Positions 24,105-37,000 of a stretch of DNA of 64,000 nucleotides are shown here, piece by piece. A program made the translations under genes and the position numbers. The notes beneath the pieces are model-generated. The model was not told where the DNA came from. It did not search any database and saw only the letters and a list, made by a program, of their open reading frames with translations. The stretch is from Solea solea (taxonomy: Eukaryota > Chordata > Actinopteri > Pleuronectiformes > Soleidae): contig NC_081145.1 of NCBI RefSeq assembly GCF_958295425.1, positions 13,623,943-13,687,942 of the forward strand, read 5' to 3'. Numbering within the stretch: position 1 is the stretch's first letter; each line of letters starts with the position of its first letter.

Positions 24105-24252
24105 TATCCATCCATCTATTTTCTACCTCTTTATCCTCCACATGAGAGTCACAGGGTGGGGGTTGTGTAGTGGCTGGAGCCAATCCCAGCTGACATAGGG
24201 CAAGAGGTGTGGTGCACTCTGGACACGTCGCCAGTCCATCACAGGGTGAATA
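24105..24252 (-). mobile_element. 5'-truncated SINE copy
   Basis: It shares CTTTATCCTCCA, CAGCTGACATAGGGC and CGCCAGTCCATC with the full element at 45044-45384, in the same orientation, but lacks the tRNA-like head. The plus-strand left end is a CCATC-type run, matching the 3' tail of the minus-strand element. Confidence 0.7.
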
Positions 24253-24332
24253 TACCAATATACAGAAACAACATCATTCACTGGGTGAATTCACTGACCC
24301 CAGTATACTTCAATTCAAATGTAGAGATTATT

Positions 24333-24470
24333 TATATCCATCCATCCGTCCATTATCTACCACTTTATCCTCCACTGGAGAGTCGTGGAGGGTGCTGTGC
24401 CAATCTCAGCTGACATAGGGCGATAGGCGGGGTACACCCTGGACAGTTCGCCAGTCCATTGCAGGGCGAT
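24333..24470 (-). mobile_element. Second 5'-truncated SINE copy
   Basis: Same family and orientation as 24105-24252 and only 80 bp away, including TACACCCTGGACAGTTCGCC. It begins with a (CCAT)n/CCGT tail-type run and has no tRNA-like head. Confidence 0.75.
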
Positions 24471-24518
24471 TGTTTATATAATAAATAGAATATTCTTTCT
24501 CCTCTCTCAGGCCCACCA

Positions 24519-24560
24519 CATAAAATAAAATAATAAAAATAATAATAAAATAATAAAATC
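24519..24560. repeat. (AATAA)n-type A/T-rich simple repeat
   Basis: Low-complexity AATAA/AAT run. Confidence 0.85.
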
Positions 24561-24963
24561 TGCTATGTTAAAAGGTTCCTGTCCTGAAGCACAACTCGAG
24601 TTTTTAATATGTAACCAAAATATATCTGCGCACATATAGAGGACATTTTACAAAAAAAATAAAAAAAATTCTGTGACCAGTTGTTGAATCACTGTTGGGC
24701 TCATTGGGAGGATGGAAGAGGGCTCAGGGCGGAGGAGGCTGTGAGCAAAAACATGCTCTGTGAGAATGATGAGGGAGGATGTGAAAATGTCTTGCATGTA
24801 CAACTATGAATAAACCATTACAGCTTAAGTGAGGGGCATGCAGATACTAATTGGATACGCTTGGTTGATTCTATTACACTAAGAAGATAGGGTTAGGCAG
24901 AAAGGTCAGGAGGGCGATGTGATGCTCCATCTGATTCACTGATAGTTTTCTCCCAAACCTGCC

Positions 24964-25014
24964 CCCACACGTCCACACACACACCCACACACACACATAC
25001 ACACACCCACACAC
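24964..25014. repeat. Imperfect (CA)n microsatellite
   Basis: CACACA runs interrupted by C and T. Confidence 0.9.
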
Positions 25015-28000
25015 GACCTGGGGGTCAGTTGTCATGGCTGCTGCTCCCGCTTGTCCCTTAGGGACGGCAGGCGGACAGGCTATTGATCAGCTGCACTATT
25101 ATCAGAGCTAAAGCTGTTTATCATGCTGTCCACTCTCAAGAGGGAGCCTCTGTCTCTAATGGACTGTGGAACAGTGCTCCAATGCACCTGTCCTTGTCGC
25201 CCCCCCACCCCCCACGCACACCTTAAGCACCATCGATCTCCACATCACCTGTCCTTGTCCCACGGGTGCCCTGATTTCTGGGGGAAGGGGGGGTTCCTCC
25301 AGTTTCTCCTCTATCCGTTTAGAAATCATCCTGGTAAATTGTGAACAATGATGAGCCTGTAATCATACTCTGACACCTTAATGCCTTTAATAATTATGTT
25401 AAAAGTGCGTAACATTTAGAAGGGTTTGTTGGCAGACATTTAACAAGACAAGAAAAAAAATGTTGTTGTTTTTTTAAATGTACTTTAGGCAAGGGCTTTG
25501 TACAGGCAGCCATCTTGCTCCACCATCTTTCTAAATGATGTTTCTCTTGTCATTGTAAGTAGGACCATATATTACCAGGAAACTGGCTTAGTCAGAATTA
25601 TGTAGTAGAAGTAGACGTGTTCAATAAGCCAGTCTATTGTCAACAGCTGCCCTGCAGGCAAACTGTAAGGTACAGCCATATTTGTTGGGTCACCTACGTC
25701 ACTTGATGGGTCAAAACTGTGGCCAGTCACACACTCTGAGGCCGTGGTCAATATCAGTATTGTGTACAGCAGAGCAGTTACGCTGGCCTGTTTAAAAAGA
25801 GGCAGTAAATGTCTACCATCAGAGGCCAGAGGCCATAAAAAAAGCCAGTGGACGTTGGTTATTCAGAGGTCACACAGAGTGTTCTGTCGTCTGTGGCGGC
25901 TGGCCGGGGGAAACAAAGTGATGAGGATTTAATGATATCCAGCTTTGTGGCTATTGATAGCAGAGTCAATGGGCTGTACTGTGGGTGTCTCTCTGATACA
26001 CAGCAGATTAGCAGCTCTGTGCCAGATGAAAACGTCAGAGATCAATAGGACACAGGGGAGAATCAATAATCATCCCACTACTCTGTGGCTTTCATTTGGC
26101 GGATTGCTCTGGTCCTTTAACGTCTGCTGTGCTGTCACCGTGCCATTAACTGCATTCATAAAACATGCATCACGTATCTGTCACAGGCATCATATGTCAA
26201 TGCCCTGCTTCTAATGAATATGAATGCTCGGTTCATAAGGAAAGTCTCTCATTACATTGCGTTACACGTCACTGAGCACTGAGAGCCTTGCCTTGGATGA
26301 AATGTAAATCAATGCTTTATTGGGGTAAAAAACACGACTATCATACTAAAGTGCAGTGCAGGTGGGAACTAAATATCCTCACTCGGCAGTGTGAGATCGA
26401 ACGGTGTGAAGTCAATAGTCCTGTAAATGTGTGAGGAATGAGTGTGCTAATTGCAGCATCATCTGCTGAGCCCGAGATGAGGAAATAATAGAGAATATTT
26501 AGTCATGTCCTCAATACTATAATCAGCATTACCTGGCTTGTCGCGCTTCATTATAGTCCAGAAATCTTAGATTAATTAGCATTATTGTGCACAGTGAGTG
26601 AGAGAATTGGACAGTAATTACATTAACCTTCGGGATCACACCTTGTCTTTTTACAAGACGTGTCTGAGCAATAAAAGATTGCTACTGCATAGATGATTAC
26701 TCTTATCCTTGACAGTGCCTGCCTTCCAAATTGATCCAATTAGCCATTCAGGGCTAATTTAATTACTTGGGGCTGCTATAGCCTCTCTATCTTTCTGTCC
26801 TTGCCACCGGGATAATCATAACTCTGAGCACTGGAACGATTACTTTAAGCACGTGCCATGAAGAAAGCACATTTTTATCTGATATGGGAAAACAGGAATT
26901 AACAGTCCCCTCATATACTGCAACTGAATGCAACAAAAAAAAAAAGACATCAATTCCCTGATTTCTTAAGTATTGATGTGCTCTATATAGAAGGCTAGTG
27001 TTTTTCTGACAGACTGCAGCAGGAGAAGATAGTGACTTCAGCTTCTAGTGATTTCCAGTCTCTGACTGGGGAAACTTCTCCAGAATATCAATCTCATATA
27101 AAAAAGTATGTTTCATTTGAACACTAATGAAGGTGAGAGCTTGTTCGCAAAGAACCGACGTATTCCGCGTGATTAGTATGCACGGGGCAGGCTCACAGTT
27201 GATATTAGGTGAAACCGTATTAATGCACACAGAGTAATCTCATCTGCTTCATTTTGAGCACAGCGGTGGGACACTGGGCACGTACCAATCTCCTCTGCTT
27301 CGGGAACAATATGGGATTGAGAAATGAGAAGCCACTGGATTTCCAGCCACATCAATAATTGGCAAACTGAACAAGATGAGAATGAACTCTGTGCTTGGCT
27401 TGTCTTTGTTGTAATTAAGATGAAATTCACCAATCATTTAAACTCACAAATAGAGGTTTGATAGGAGGCCAAGGAGTCCACTCAAAATGACACTGACTTG
27501 CAGTGAAGGTATTTAGCCCTATTTGTTTGGGCAGAACAGAGGAGTAGCATATTTATGTTTCTTTACTCCACATTCAAGGCGGGGAATCTAGCACCTTTGA
27601 GTAAAGGTCAAACTGGGATATACTGTATCCGAGAAAGCAGAAAACATGTATGCTATAATTGACTTTGAAATGAGATGCGGTTAGAGCGCATCTCATCTCT
27701 TACGTCAGGTAAGAGCTTGTCTTGCTGCACTGTACATGTGAAAGACGCGCAGACATTTACTGACGACAAATCTCTTGAAAATCCTGGAAATATCTCTTTC
27801 CCATTTTTGCCGCTGCTCTCCGTCCTCATCTCTCTGTGGATTTGATTCATGAGCTTGACATGTTAGATTCAGGCCAAGTTTGGGAGTTAATGAGTTGAAA
27901 CAGATCTAGAGACTTTGGTGTTCACAGTAGCCAGTGGGAGGCACATTAAAGACTGTGTGTTCACAGCTTTGCTCATCCTACGGGGGCTCGCGTCGATGCT

Positions 28001-29979
28001 TGTGTGTGAATCTCACTTGGTCGTGAGCGAAGCATATAAACAGGGCTTTAATCAGGGAATTGTTTGGGGAGAGTTCTTTTAATCTGTGATTATAACACAA
28101 GATCAATGAGGATTCCTGCTTAGAGCCGTGTCAGTGATAAAAAGGAGGATTTACATCAAATATTCATAGCCCAGCTTTCCCAGAGGACTCACCACCACAG
28201 ACAACCACTGACTTTTATTCTACATAGGGCAGATGGAAAACAAAACCACCAAGTAAATTTTCTATAAAGAGCGAGTCATTCAAATTAGGTGTTATGTAAG
28301 GGAAGTTGCAAACTGCAGTAATTATCTACAAAGTGCTGCTTCATGTTTTGACAAAGACAGAACTTTAAACAGGAAAAGAAATAGTGCTGTCTTGCCATCC
28401 TCCCTCTGCAACGAGTATTATTTGGGTGGCAGGGCAACAAGACGTTGAACATTACACAACAGTGTTATACAGTCACAGTCTCCTGAGACAAACTCAGCCC
28501 TGTCATCAGAAAGTGTTTGTTCTTTGCTTCACAATTCCCTATAAAAGAACCGAGGCATAACTTAAGAGTGGACACAGCACTTTAAGTGCAACAGTGCTAT
28601 GAATAATACATGATCCCTGTATTACCAAAGTGAACAATAAAAAAGTTTTAGAGATGAGGAGTAAATGTCTCTTGCTGGTCCCTTGTGTGCTGTCAGCAAA
28701 TTGCAGATGCGTTTCTAGACGAAAATGAAAGAGCTTTCGGTGATTTAGCTTTTCTATAATCGAGAAATACACAGCAATAAGCAGAACAACTGCTTCATCA
28801 ATAGATTGTACTCACAGTGTGTGTTTTGTTTTTCATTATTTTTTAATAATTAATTCCACCTGTATTTTAAAGGGTCTGAATGTGTTCCTTCACCGTGCAA
28901 TAATATGATAGAGAAACTGGTGGCTGCATCGGTGTAACAAATGCCCATTTGTAGTGGAACTTAGAGAACCAATTCAAGCTCACAGGCATACAAGCCAGTT
29001 TAATCTTTTTTAATGTTTGATGGTATTTGCTTGAAAGCAAAAGCAACAAGTACATAATTATCTGTCTAATTAAGCTGCCAAAAAAACAAGCAGAGTGCTA
29101 GAGCACCTCTGAAACAGTGAGTGCACCATTCATTAGCATGTGCTATAAGCTTATTAATCATCTAACAGCCAATTAGCACACTGTTACCATTTGCAGTGGG
29201 TGTGTAAATAAATTCCTGGGTTAATTTCTTCCTCTGATAATAAAAGGAACATTATGAAAATGAGCTCTGTGACTATGTAAATGATCTATGTCGTTAATTG
29301 CATAGCAGCGATAGATGTTTGCCATGAACCGGGCTGGTGATGCAACAAATATTTCCTGGGCTGTTAGAGAAATTAAACGCGGAGCTGCTGATTCCCTGGA
29401 GGAATCCACAAGCTACAATAATGACATTTACCCAGCCCTCTGGCACACTGATAATGACAATGTTGCTGCTTGGCAGCAGGCCAGTGGGAGGTGAGGGCGA
29501 TGTAGTGTGGGACTGGCAATCATCACACACACTGGCCACACTGGCAGTAAAACGCTGGGGTTTAAGGACTAAATCAGCTCTTGTATCACCCTCTGGTAAT
29601 TAATAATAATTACTTTCTAATAAGGGCCATGCCATTAGCAAATTACCTCTTTACTGAACTGCTACCACAGCAGAACATGCTGTTATTGGAAATAGAATCT
29701 AATAGGATTCACTTGACCAAAATAAAAACATGAATATACACTCACACACACACACAATTCATTGAAAACAAGCAATGACCACTCAAAGCTAATGGAATTA
29801 GATGCATAATGCATTACGGCTGTCAAAAAAATGTCATCACTTCCACAGACATCTAGCTAAAGCTGAATCCTTGAGCAGGCTTGACAGGAGGCAGAAGAAC
29901 TGAAGAGGGATTTCATTACTGATGTTTCACTCAGAAGGCAGAGATGTTTGTGGCTCTTTGAGCAACGGAGCACTCACTG
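25015..29979. other. Gene-poor intergenic DNA, candidate regulatory blocks
   Basis: No coding gene recognised. 26450-26870 and 29060-29480 are AT-rich, repeat-free stretches with many TAAT/ATTA cores and little simple sequence, the look of conserved non-coding elements around developmental genes. Conservation itself cannot be seen from one sequence. Confidence 0.4.
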
Positions 29980-30482
29980 TGTTTACGTGCATGTTCAAAG
30001 TTTGGGTATTTTTGGTTTTCTTAATGTCATGTAAACATGTTAGTCCCACTAGAATCGAGATAGTCTTAATCAGGCTAACATACTTGGATAATGTGATTCA
30101 TAGTCTGATTACGTATATGCTTAATCGGATTGGAGACGGACTTGACAAAATTTCCTCCTCGCTCTTTGATCTGGAAGTAGAAAGAGACAATGTATAAACT
30201 GCAGTACTGCAGCAACCACAGGAGCCCTGCTCAATCTAATTTGTATCACGATTAACATGAACAGCAGGTACGAAACACAACGTAATTCATCTCACCGTCC
30301 ATAAAACAGGAAACTGATTCGATACACACTAGCTCATAGACAGATTCAGCGCCACCTACAGAGGTGGAGTCAGATGTACACTGCCAAAAAATTGGTTTTC
30401 TCCTCCGCATCTCATCAAGTGGTCCCATTGCCTGTCTTAGTCGGACTATGGCCTTATCTTGATTGAACTGTACATGTAAACA
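29980..30482. mobile_element. MITE-like element with TGTTTAC terminal inverted repeats
   Basis: The left end TGTTTACGTGCATGTTCAA is mirrored by the right end TTGAACTGTACATGTAAACA, a terminal inverted repeat of about 20 bp with a few mismatches enclosing about 500 bp. This resembles small non-coding teleost DNA transposons; the superfamily is not assigned. No transposase is present. Confidence 0.65.
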
Positions 30483-33400
30483 TACTGATTTAAAGGTGGA
30501 TTTAATAGCACATGTGGAAACTGAGGTAAGGAAAACTATTGCAGACAGACAAAATGAATGGTGGATTTACTTTAGGTGGCCTCTCACAGTGTTTGTACGG
30601 TCTGTGTCACCTCAGCAAACACTTTATGCTACACTTGTGCCAATGAAGCAGTTTGAAAACATGAATCCTATAAACAGGCTAGTTAACGCTCAAGTTTGCA
30701 TTATTTACACAGTCATGCTTGTTTTTATCTTTGCTGTTGATGGTAATAAAGTGATGAGACTGTTTGATGTAATGAAAAGACTATGTTTAGCTCTTTGGAT
30801 CATTGCCACTTTATCATAATACCGTGTATAATTGGATGTCTTGTGTTAGTGTTTATTTATCTGCTGCTTAGTGTTGAAGTAGAGCAGCCAATCCTCCCCC
30901 TCCTTCTGCTGCAATCAATTAACACATGGGTAATACCAGGCCTATTAGTGCCAGCCAAAACCTTCCCAGCCCTGTCATCTGCTGTTGGAAGAATTGCTTA
31001 ATATAACACCAGGCTCAAAGGAGCACTTACTGGGGACCAATCTTCTGGAATCAATAACAACAGGCAGGCTATATTGTTTCAAACAAGGAAACAGTGGGGG
31101 ATGAGAGAGACAGAGAGGGAGAGAGATGGGGGAGGGTCAATGCAAGTGCTTGGCTCAGCCATTTAAAAAAACACACACACACACACATTGTATGGTAAAG
31201 TGCTGCAGCTCCCTGTCATGGATATAAGCACCACTTCCTGAGCAGAGGGGAGAGTAGAGGGTGTTGAGGTCTGAGAAAGGACGTGGCCTCTGACCAGGCT
31301 CCTCCAAGACTATGAGAAAAGTCATAAGGTTTAACCTCCGAGCAGCAGCACAACAGCCAAAGGGCAGCAGCCTGGAGGGGGATGCTGTGCGACCGTCTAC
31401 AGCCTTTGTCAGCAGCACAGTGGGACGCCGTCGGGGAGTGGCAGCAGTCCTGGCATTTTACGGTCAGGGAATATTAAATTTTCTTGATGATAATTCTTCA
31501 AGAGCTGTCCATCAAGGTTGATGAAAATTCAAATTGTGCTATGAGCAGATGATTAGAAAGGCACTTGCCATCCACATAATACAAATGTCACCACCTCGAT
31601 AGCATAACAATGACAGGGCAGAGCCACCCAGCCAAGCTAATAGAGAGCATTTTTCTAGTAAGTGAAGCAGTTGCCTCTCTGGGGCCTGTCAATGTCAGAG
31701 CTGCACTGATCGCATCATTTCCTGTGCCAAGCAGGAGAGCTAGCTGGGGACAACACCAGGTATTGATCTGTCTGTAATCACATGAGCAGTTTGGGCTTCA
31801 GAAAACTTCATCCTGAAGTGCTTAGCTTTACAGACAGGATCCAATTTCTTTGAACAGTGCAGGAAAGAGACTGAAAGAGTGAGGGAGAAAGATTGGGTGT
31901 CAGAGATCTTTACTCCAGGCCTGAAACAGAGAGGCAGACAAATATCGACAACATGCTGTCTATCATCTGCACCAGAGGCCTAACTCTGCCCTGCAGTGGT
32001 AACAGAACTCATCATCACACAGGGACCCCTTAGCACACGGCCAAGCAAACAATCCTTACAGTTTTCATGGTAAAATATGTACTTTTAATGGTAGCATCCG
32101 ATATCCACATTTTTGCAAACATTTTTGAAATTCTAACCTTAGCTATAGTCATGGGAGTAGAAAAGGTAAACAAATGTAACGGGTGAATTATTACACCTGT
32201 TCCTTTGGATGAAGGAAAAGGATCAAGTGAGTGAGAGGGCGATGAAAAAGGTGAAGAAGAGGTGTGAACCATATTATCCTCCCTAGAGGAGTGTAATCAT
32301 TTCTGCCTCTCATCCCACTTCCTTCTGATGTATTGACAGGAAAGTATCAGATGGCTCCGACTCAGAAGTCAGACTCAGTCACTATGCAGCATCTTGCAAA
32401 GACACATCTACAGTTAGCATTAATATGCAAGAAATTTGGCAGAAAATGACAAAACGGATACATACTATCAGGGTTCTCAAAAAGCCAACAAAATGCATTG
32501 TGTGTAGTGACCAAATGATGAGTTTGACTGAGTATTTAGTTTGCAGCAACACATTGGTGTAAAAGTGTAAATGCAGGAGGACTATCTCCTGACAGACAGA
32601 GAACCGTCTGCTGCTGTAAGGCTGCTATCCAACAACGCTCTCCGACTTCTCCCAGCTTACGGCACACTACCTGCATGCATCACCCAGTTGCCATGGCAAT
32701 AGAGGCTGGCGTAAGTAGTGACAGGCAAACCACAGACATCAGAGTGGTTCTTAAGCAGAAATATTAGACGATTGCTGGCTGTGATTGATTGAGCCTATGT
32801 TCAAATTCCATCTGAGGCATAACAAGCATATAAGCATGCAATGGATTGAATACATTAAACTGGTTGAGAGAGCCCTCTCCCTCTTTAATATGGCATTGAA
32901 ATTACATTCCACCATGCATGAAAGGCTGAATGGAAGGACAAACAATAATCTGAATAAAAAATTCTGCAGTGTGTTGGAAATCAGGCGCACACTCTTATTT
33001 GAACCATATCATGTTTATGCACAGGGTGAGTTATAATTTGCTCCGGAGTAACAGACTCCTCCTGTGTGAAGATCTCTGGAGATCCTTTTGGTTTATTCAG
33101 TGAACGGCCTATGCAGCATGCGCACCACATTAGCCTTTTAGAAATGTCTTGTCAAACCTGCCACCAGGCTGTACAGAGAGAATCCTCTCCTCTGCACCCG
33201 CTCCTGAATAATAACCTTCAACTAACCTTTAAACCACCGTGAATAATTTCAAACATATTTTCATATCAATGGTTGAGTCAAGCCAGGCAATTATCTTTTA
33301 TCCGCATACTTTGCCGTCAGTGGAGAGAATAATAAAGTTTCCCCTTGTGAGGAGCTGGAGAAGGGAGAAGAGAGAGGGAGCCAAAAAGCCGAGCAAGATG

Positions 33401-33973
33401 CTGGAGATGCTATCTAAAGACATTAATGCAGCAATGAATTATTCAGTAATGACTACAAGATCTGTCAAAAAAAAAAAAAAAAACTCTGCTAACATCTGCA
33501 CTGTGTTCTGAGGGGGCTGAGCAGAGCAGGGCATTGACGCTAGAACGCCTCTGAAGATAAACATGACAAATTGGCAGATCATCTGTTCAATTAGGATAGC
33601 AGAGCAGGTGTACTGCTGAGGCGCCTGTGACACAGGATGACACAGTTACCAAGCCAAACAAGAGGCATGATGGGAAATACCTTGTTTGTGTGACAGTGAT
33701 TTAGAACGATGCACCATAAGGATACCCCAAGAAAAAAAGAGGATATTCCCCCTGGTACTCATTAAAATTCAACTGCAGACGGCACCCTGCCCCTCTCCCC
33801 CTCTGTTCCCCCACTTCATCCTTCTGCTGTTGGCTCCTCCACTGCCTGACTGGACCATCCAGGATCATTCCTTATTAATCCATAAAACATTCCACCCTGG
33901 TGATTGGATTGAAGGGATCACTGGAGCAGCAAAATACGAGATATGGAAAAATATCACCCATTTCAGCAAGCAA
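30483..33973. other. Gene-poor intergenic DNA
   Basis: No gene recognised. 32750-33060 is repeat-free and AT-rich with TAAT and ATTA cores (possible regulatory element). There is a poly(A) run near 33467-33483. Confidence 0.4.
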
Positions 33974-34001
33974 GCAGGCAGGCAGGCAGGCAGGCAGGCA
34001 G
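33974..34001. repeat. (CAGG)n microsatellite
   Basis: Seven tandem CAGG/GCAG units, followed by a purine-rich stretch to about 34152 with a run of G at 34140-34150. Long open frames on the opposite strand here come only from low complexity. Confidence 0.9.
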
Positions 34002-37000
34002 TTTGGAGGGGTTTGGGGCAGGGGGTGAGTAGAACGGAGAGTAAGTGGTGAACAGGGAATGGGCTGTGTGTGAGGGAGAGATGATGCTGGGGAGGAGGAG
34101 ATTTGGGGAGCAAAGCAGGGAGGGGAAGTATAGAGAGAGGGGGGGGGGGGTTAGGCAACCAAGAAACATGTTTTGAAATATTAATCTGTGGTTCTGGCCG
34201 TGGGCTGATGCACAGAGATAGAAAAAAAAAAACAGGGGAACCTTTGAAGCGAGGGAATGTTTGCTGCATTTGTGAAGTAGGCGCTGCACAGGCAGCCATG
34301 TTGGTGCAGAACATCTAGGGCAGGTGCAATGTGTCTCACAACTGAGAGCCCTCATCTGTATTCGTCCCCATATGGCTTATTGATGTAGCATGTGTTTCGA
34401 GTGCTCTCTTTTCCAAACTCTGACACAAATGAGATGAGTATGTTACAGTCTCTTAATCCCCCCGTGCCTTGTAAAGCCTTTGAAATGAATACTCACTGTT
34501 GCATAAACTATCGTTCATAGTTTTAAAGCAAACACTCTAAGGAAACTTCCTACAAGCAGCATCCACTGGCTGTGGCACCATCAGATTTAGGTGAACAGGA
34601 AAAGCGTGTAACAGGATATCACAGGATCTTGTTGAACCCTGATGACCTGTTGAAACCCTGTGGAGCGACTACTGGATTCAGCACAGTCGTGACTGCGCCG
34701 CGTGCCCATTATAACCACGGCCCACTTGCTCAAAGCTCTGTGTAGCTGAACATCCAACGAGCCACCCGCATCAACTCTCAGGCATCTCTCAGTGGTGTAA
34801 TACATGATCTCACGACATGCGCAACACCAGTGCTCCCCAAGCTCTTCACAGACACATGGAGATGTCTGCAGAATGTGGCAAAGAGTGAAGGCTCATTAAG
34901 CATGGAAGAAAAAAAGCTCATTTAGATAGATAACTTAATATGTAGTCCTCAAATTTACCACAGCAAACACATCTGCTATGAAGACAATACATTAAAGCAC
35001 TTTGAAAAATCACATTGGGAAAAGTCATCATCATTAAAGCGTACTCGGTCTAAGTATCTTAGATGAATTATGCTCCCTGCATTAAAAGACAGCAGGAATA
35101 ACACTGAAAGTCTGTCCTTTTCTCTTCTATTCTCCAGCAGCACCCTGCTGGGAAACTTGAAATTACCCTCTGTCTGGCTATTCTCCACCAATAATAATGA
35201 TAAAGTTTATTCTCCCTAATTATGCAAAGAACTCTCAATTAGTATAACTCGTCCTCTGTGTCAGTACAAACAGTAGAACACCCCGCGGGCTCATGATGGT
35301 TTAATTCTCAGCCTGTTGTTTTGGTTTTTTCCTGTTAATTTCTTCTTTTTTTTTTTTGCCCTGGCTCCTCAAGTGAGTTAATGAAGATGTATGTTATTAA
35401 AGATAGCAGTGGTGGTGGTGGTGGTGCAGGTGTAACGGAGCTGCTGTAGGAGGTGATGAAGTGTTTGGTATGCTGCCCTCTGCAGATCCCCCATTGGGCC
35501 TGCAGACCTGGAGACTCAGCAGAGGCAGTGACACACAGCCTGCAGCAAAGATTAAAGATGTATGTTTAGGGCAGATCAAATAGAATGCAGAATGTGCAGG
35601 CCTTCTGAGGAAAAAAACAGCACTTTAAAGACGATTTTAAATAAAAGCATAGATGTCCTATGCCCGAGGCTTTGTCTGAGCCTGCAGTACCTGCAGTGAT
35701 AAGATCCATCAAGCCTACTGTCATCAAAAGCACCAGGCACTCTGAAAACCAAAGCTTGTGCTTGTGATTTGCGAGCTTTAAGGACAATGCTGTCCTGAGG
35801 GGGAAAGCATGAAAGGCGATGCAAACAAAATGTCGGCTGGTACAGGATTTTCTTTATGTAAATGAGTGTAAAATGGGAGTGCATTGCAGGGCCACTAGAG
35901 ATGGCAATCAGTCCTTGCAGACCCAGATTCGTGACTCATGGGACTTAAAGGTGCCATACACATATTCTTTTTAAATACACGGCAGTGTGAGGGGGGAAAT
36001 GAGACTTAAAAAGCAAAGGGAACAGATGCAGGGAAGTGTGTACTATGTACTGCTGAGTGGTGATGAAAGTGCCTGTAAGTCCTTGAGGGTTTGGCAGTAA
36101 ACACAACAAACAGACAATCCCCAGAGAGTCCCATCACCACCCTCCTCCCTTTGTCTCTGAGGAAGTGCTCTTTAAGAGGGAACACCATTAAGACCACACG
36201 AAGGCTTGCGACGCAGCGTTTCTCTGAAAACGTCGGACCGGATGCCAGTAAACCTCGAATAGATCCAGCGCTTCTGCTGACTCGTGCTCTATCAAGTATC
36301 CTCACCACCGGAAAAAGTCACAGCTGAAGGTGTGAAGTGGACATACATCCACCACGTGACACGGCGATATCCAATCAGCGAGCAACATTTTACACATCAG
36401 CAGCACTCCAGTGGGCCTGTGTCGGCTCAAGTGTCCACATTCCTGCTCAGAGGACGCTTGGCCTCACCGGGAACACACACGCACATAAAGTGGCACAGGC
36501 ACGTACTACGAAACGGGCGCAGCACCGTTTCCTGTGACAAGTGGAGATGAAAGGTCACATTATGGTATCAGATTATGGTTTTCAGTCTGGTTCTCTCCGA
36601 GCTTAGACACATTAGAGGGACATGTTTTCCCATCGCCTCATTTGAGGTGTGCTTGTGAGCCTCCTCTCTCCTCCTTACATCCCACTTCCACCGCCTCAGG
36701 CATTCACAAAGAAAGAGTGGCAAGAGTGAGACAGAGAGAAAGTCAGTGCGTGCGTGTGTGTGTGTGAAAGAAAGGGAGAGGATTTCACGAATGCCTTCAT
36801 CATTTAAACGGCTGTGCTGTCGCTGGAGCACAGCATGAATAATTCATTGAGACTGCTCCTTCTTCAAACAGACAAATAGAACAGGATTACGCCTCCACAA
36901 AGCAAACGGTAAACACCACAATCAAAACAACAGAATTAATTAGGTAATTAGAGAGACAAAATAAATGTGAAATAATGATAAACTCTTCTGAGACCACAGC

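Noticed and set aside
30463..30819. 118-codon plus-strand open frame with hydrophobic parts
   Set aside because: It starts inside the MITE end at 30482 and continues into unique DNA; no homology recognised.
33865..34355. Two long overlapping minus-strand open frames (149 and 130 codons)
   Set aside because: They run opposite a (CAGG)n repeat and purine-rich low-complexity DNA; composition, not coding, keeps them open, and no family is recognisable.
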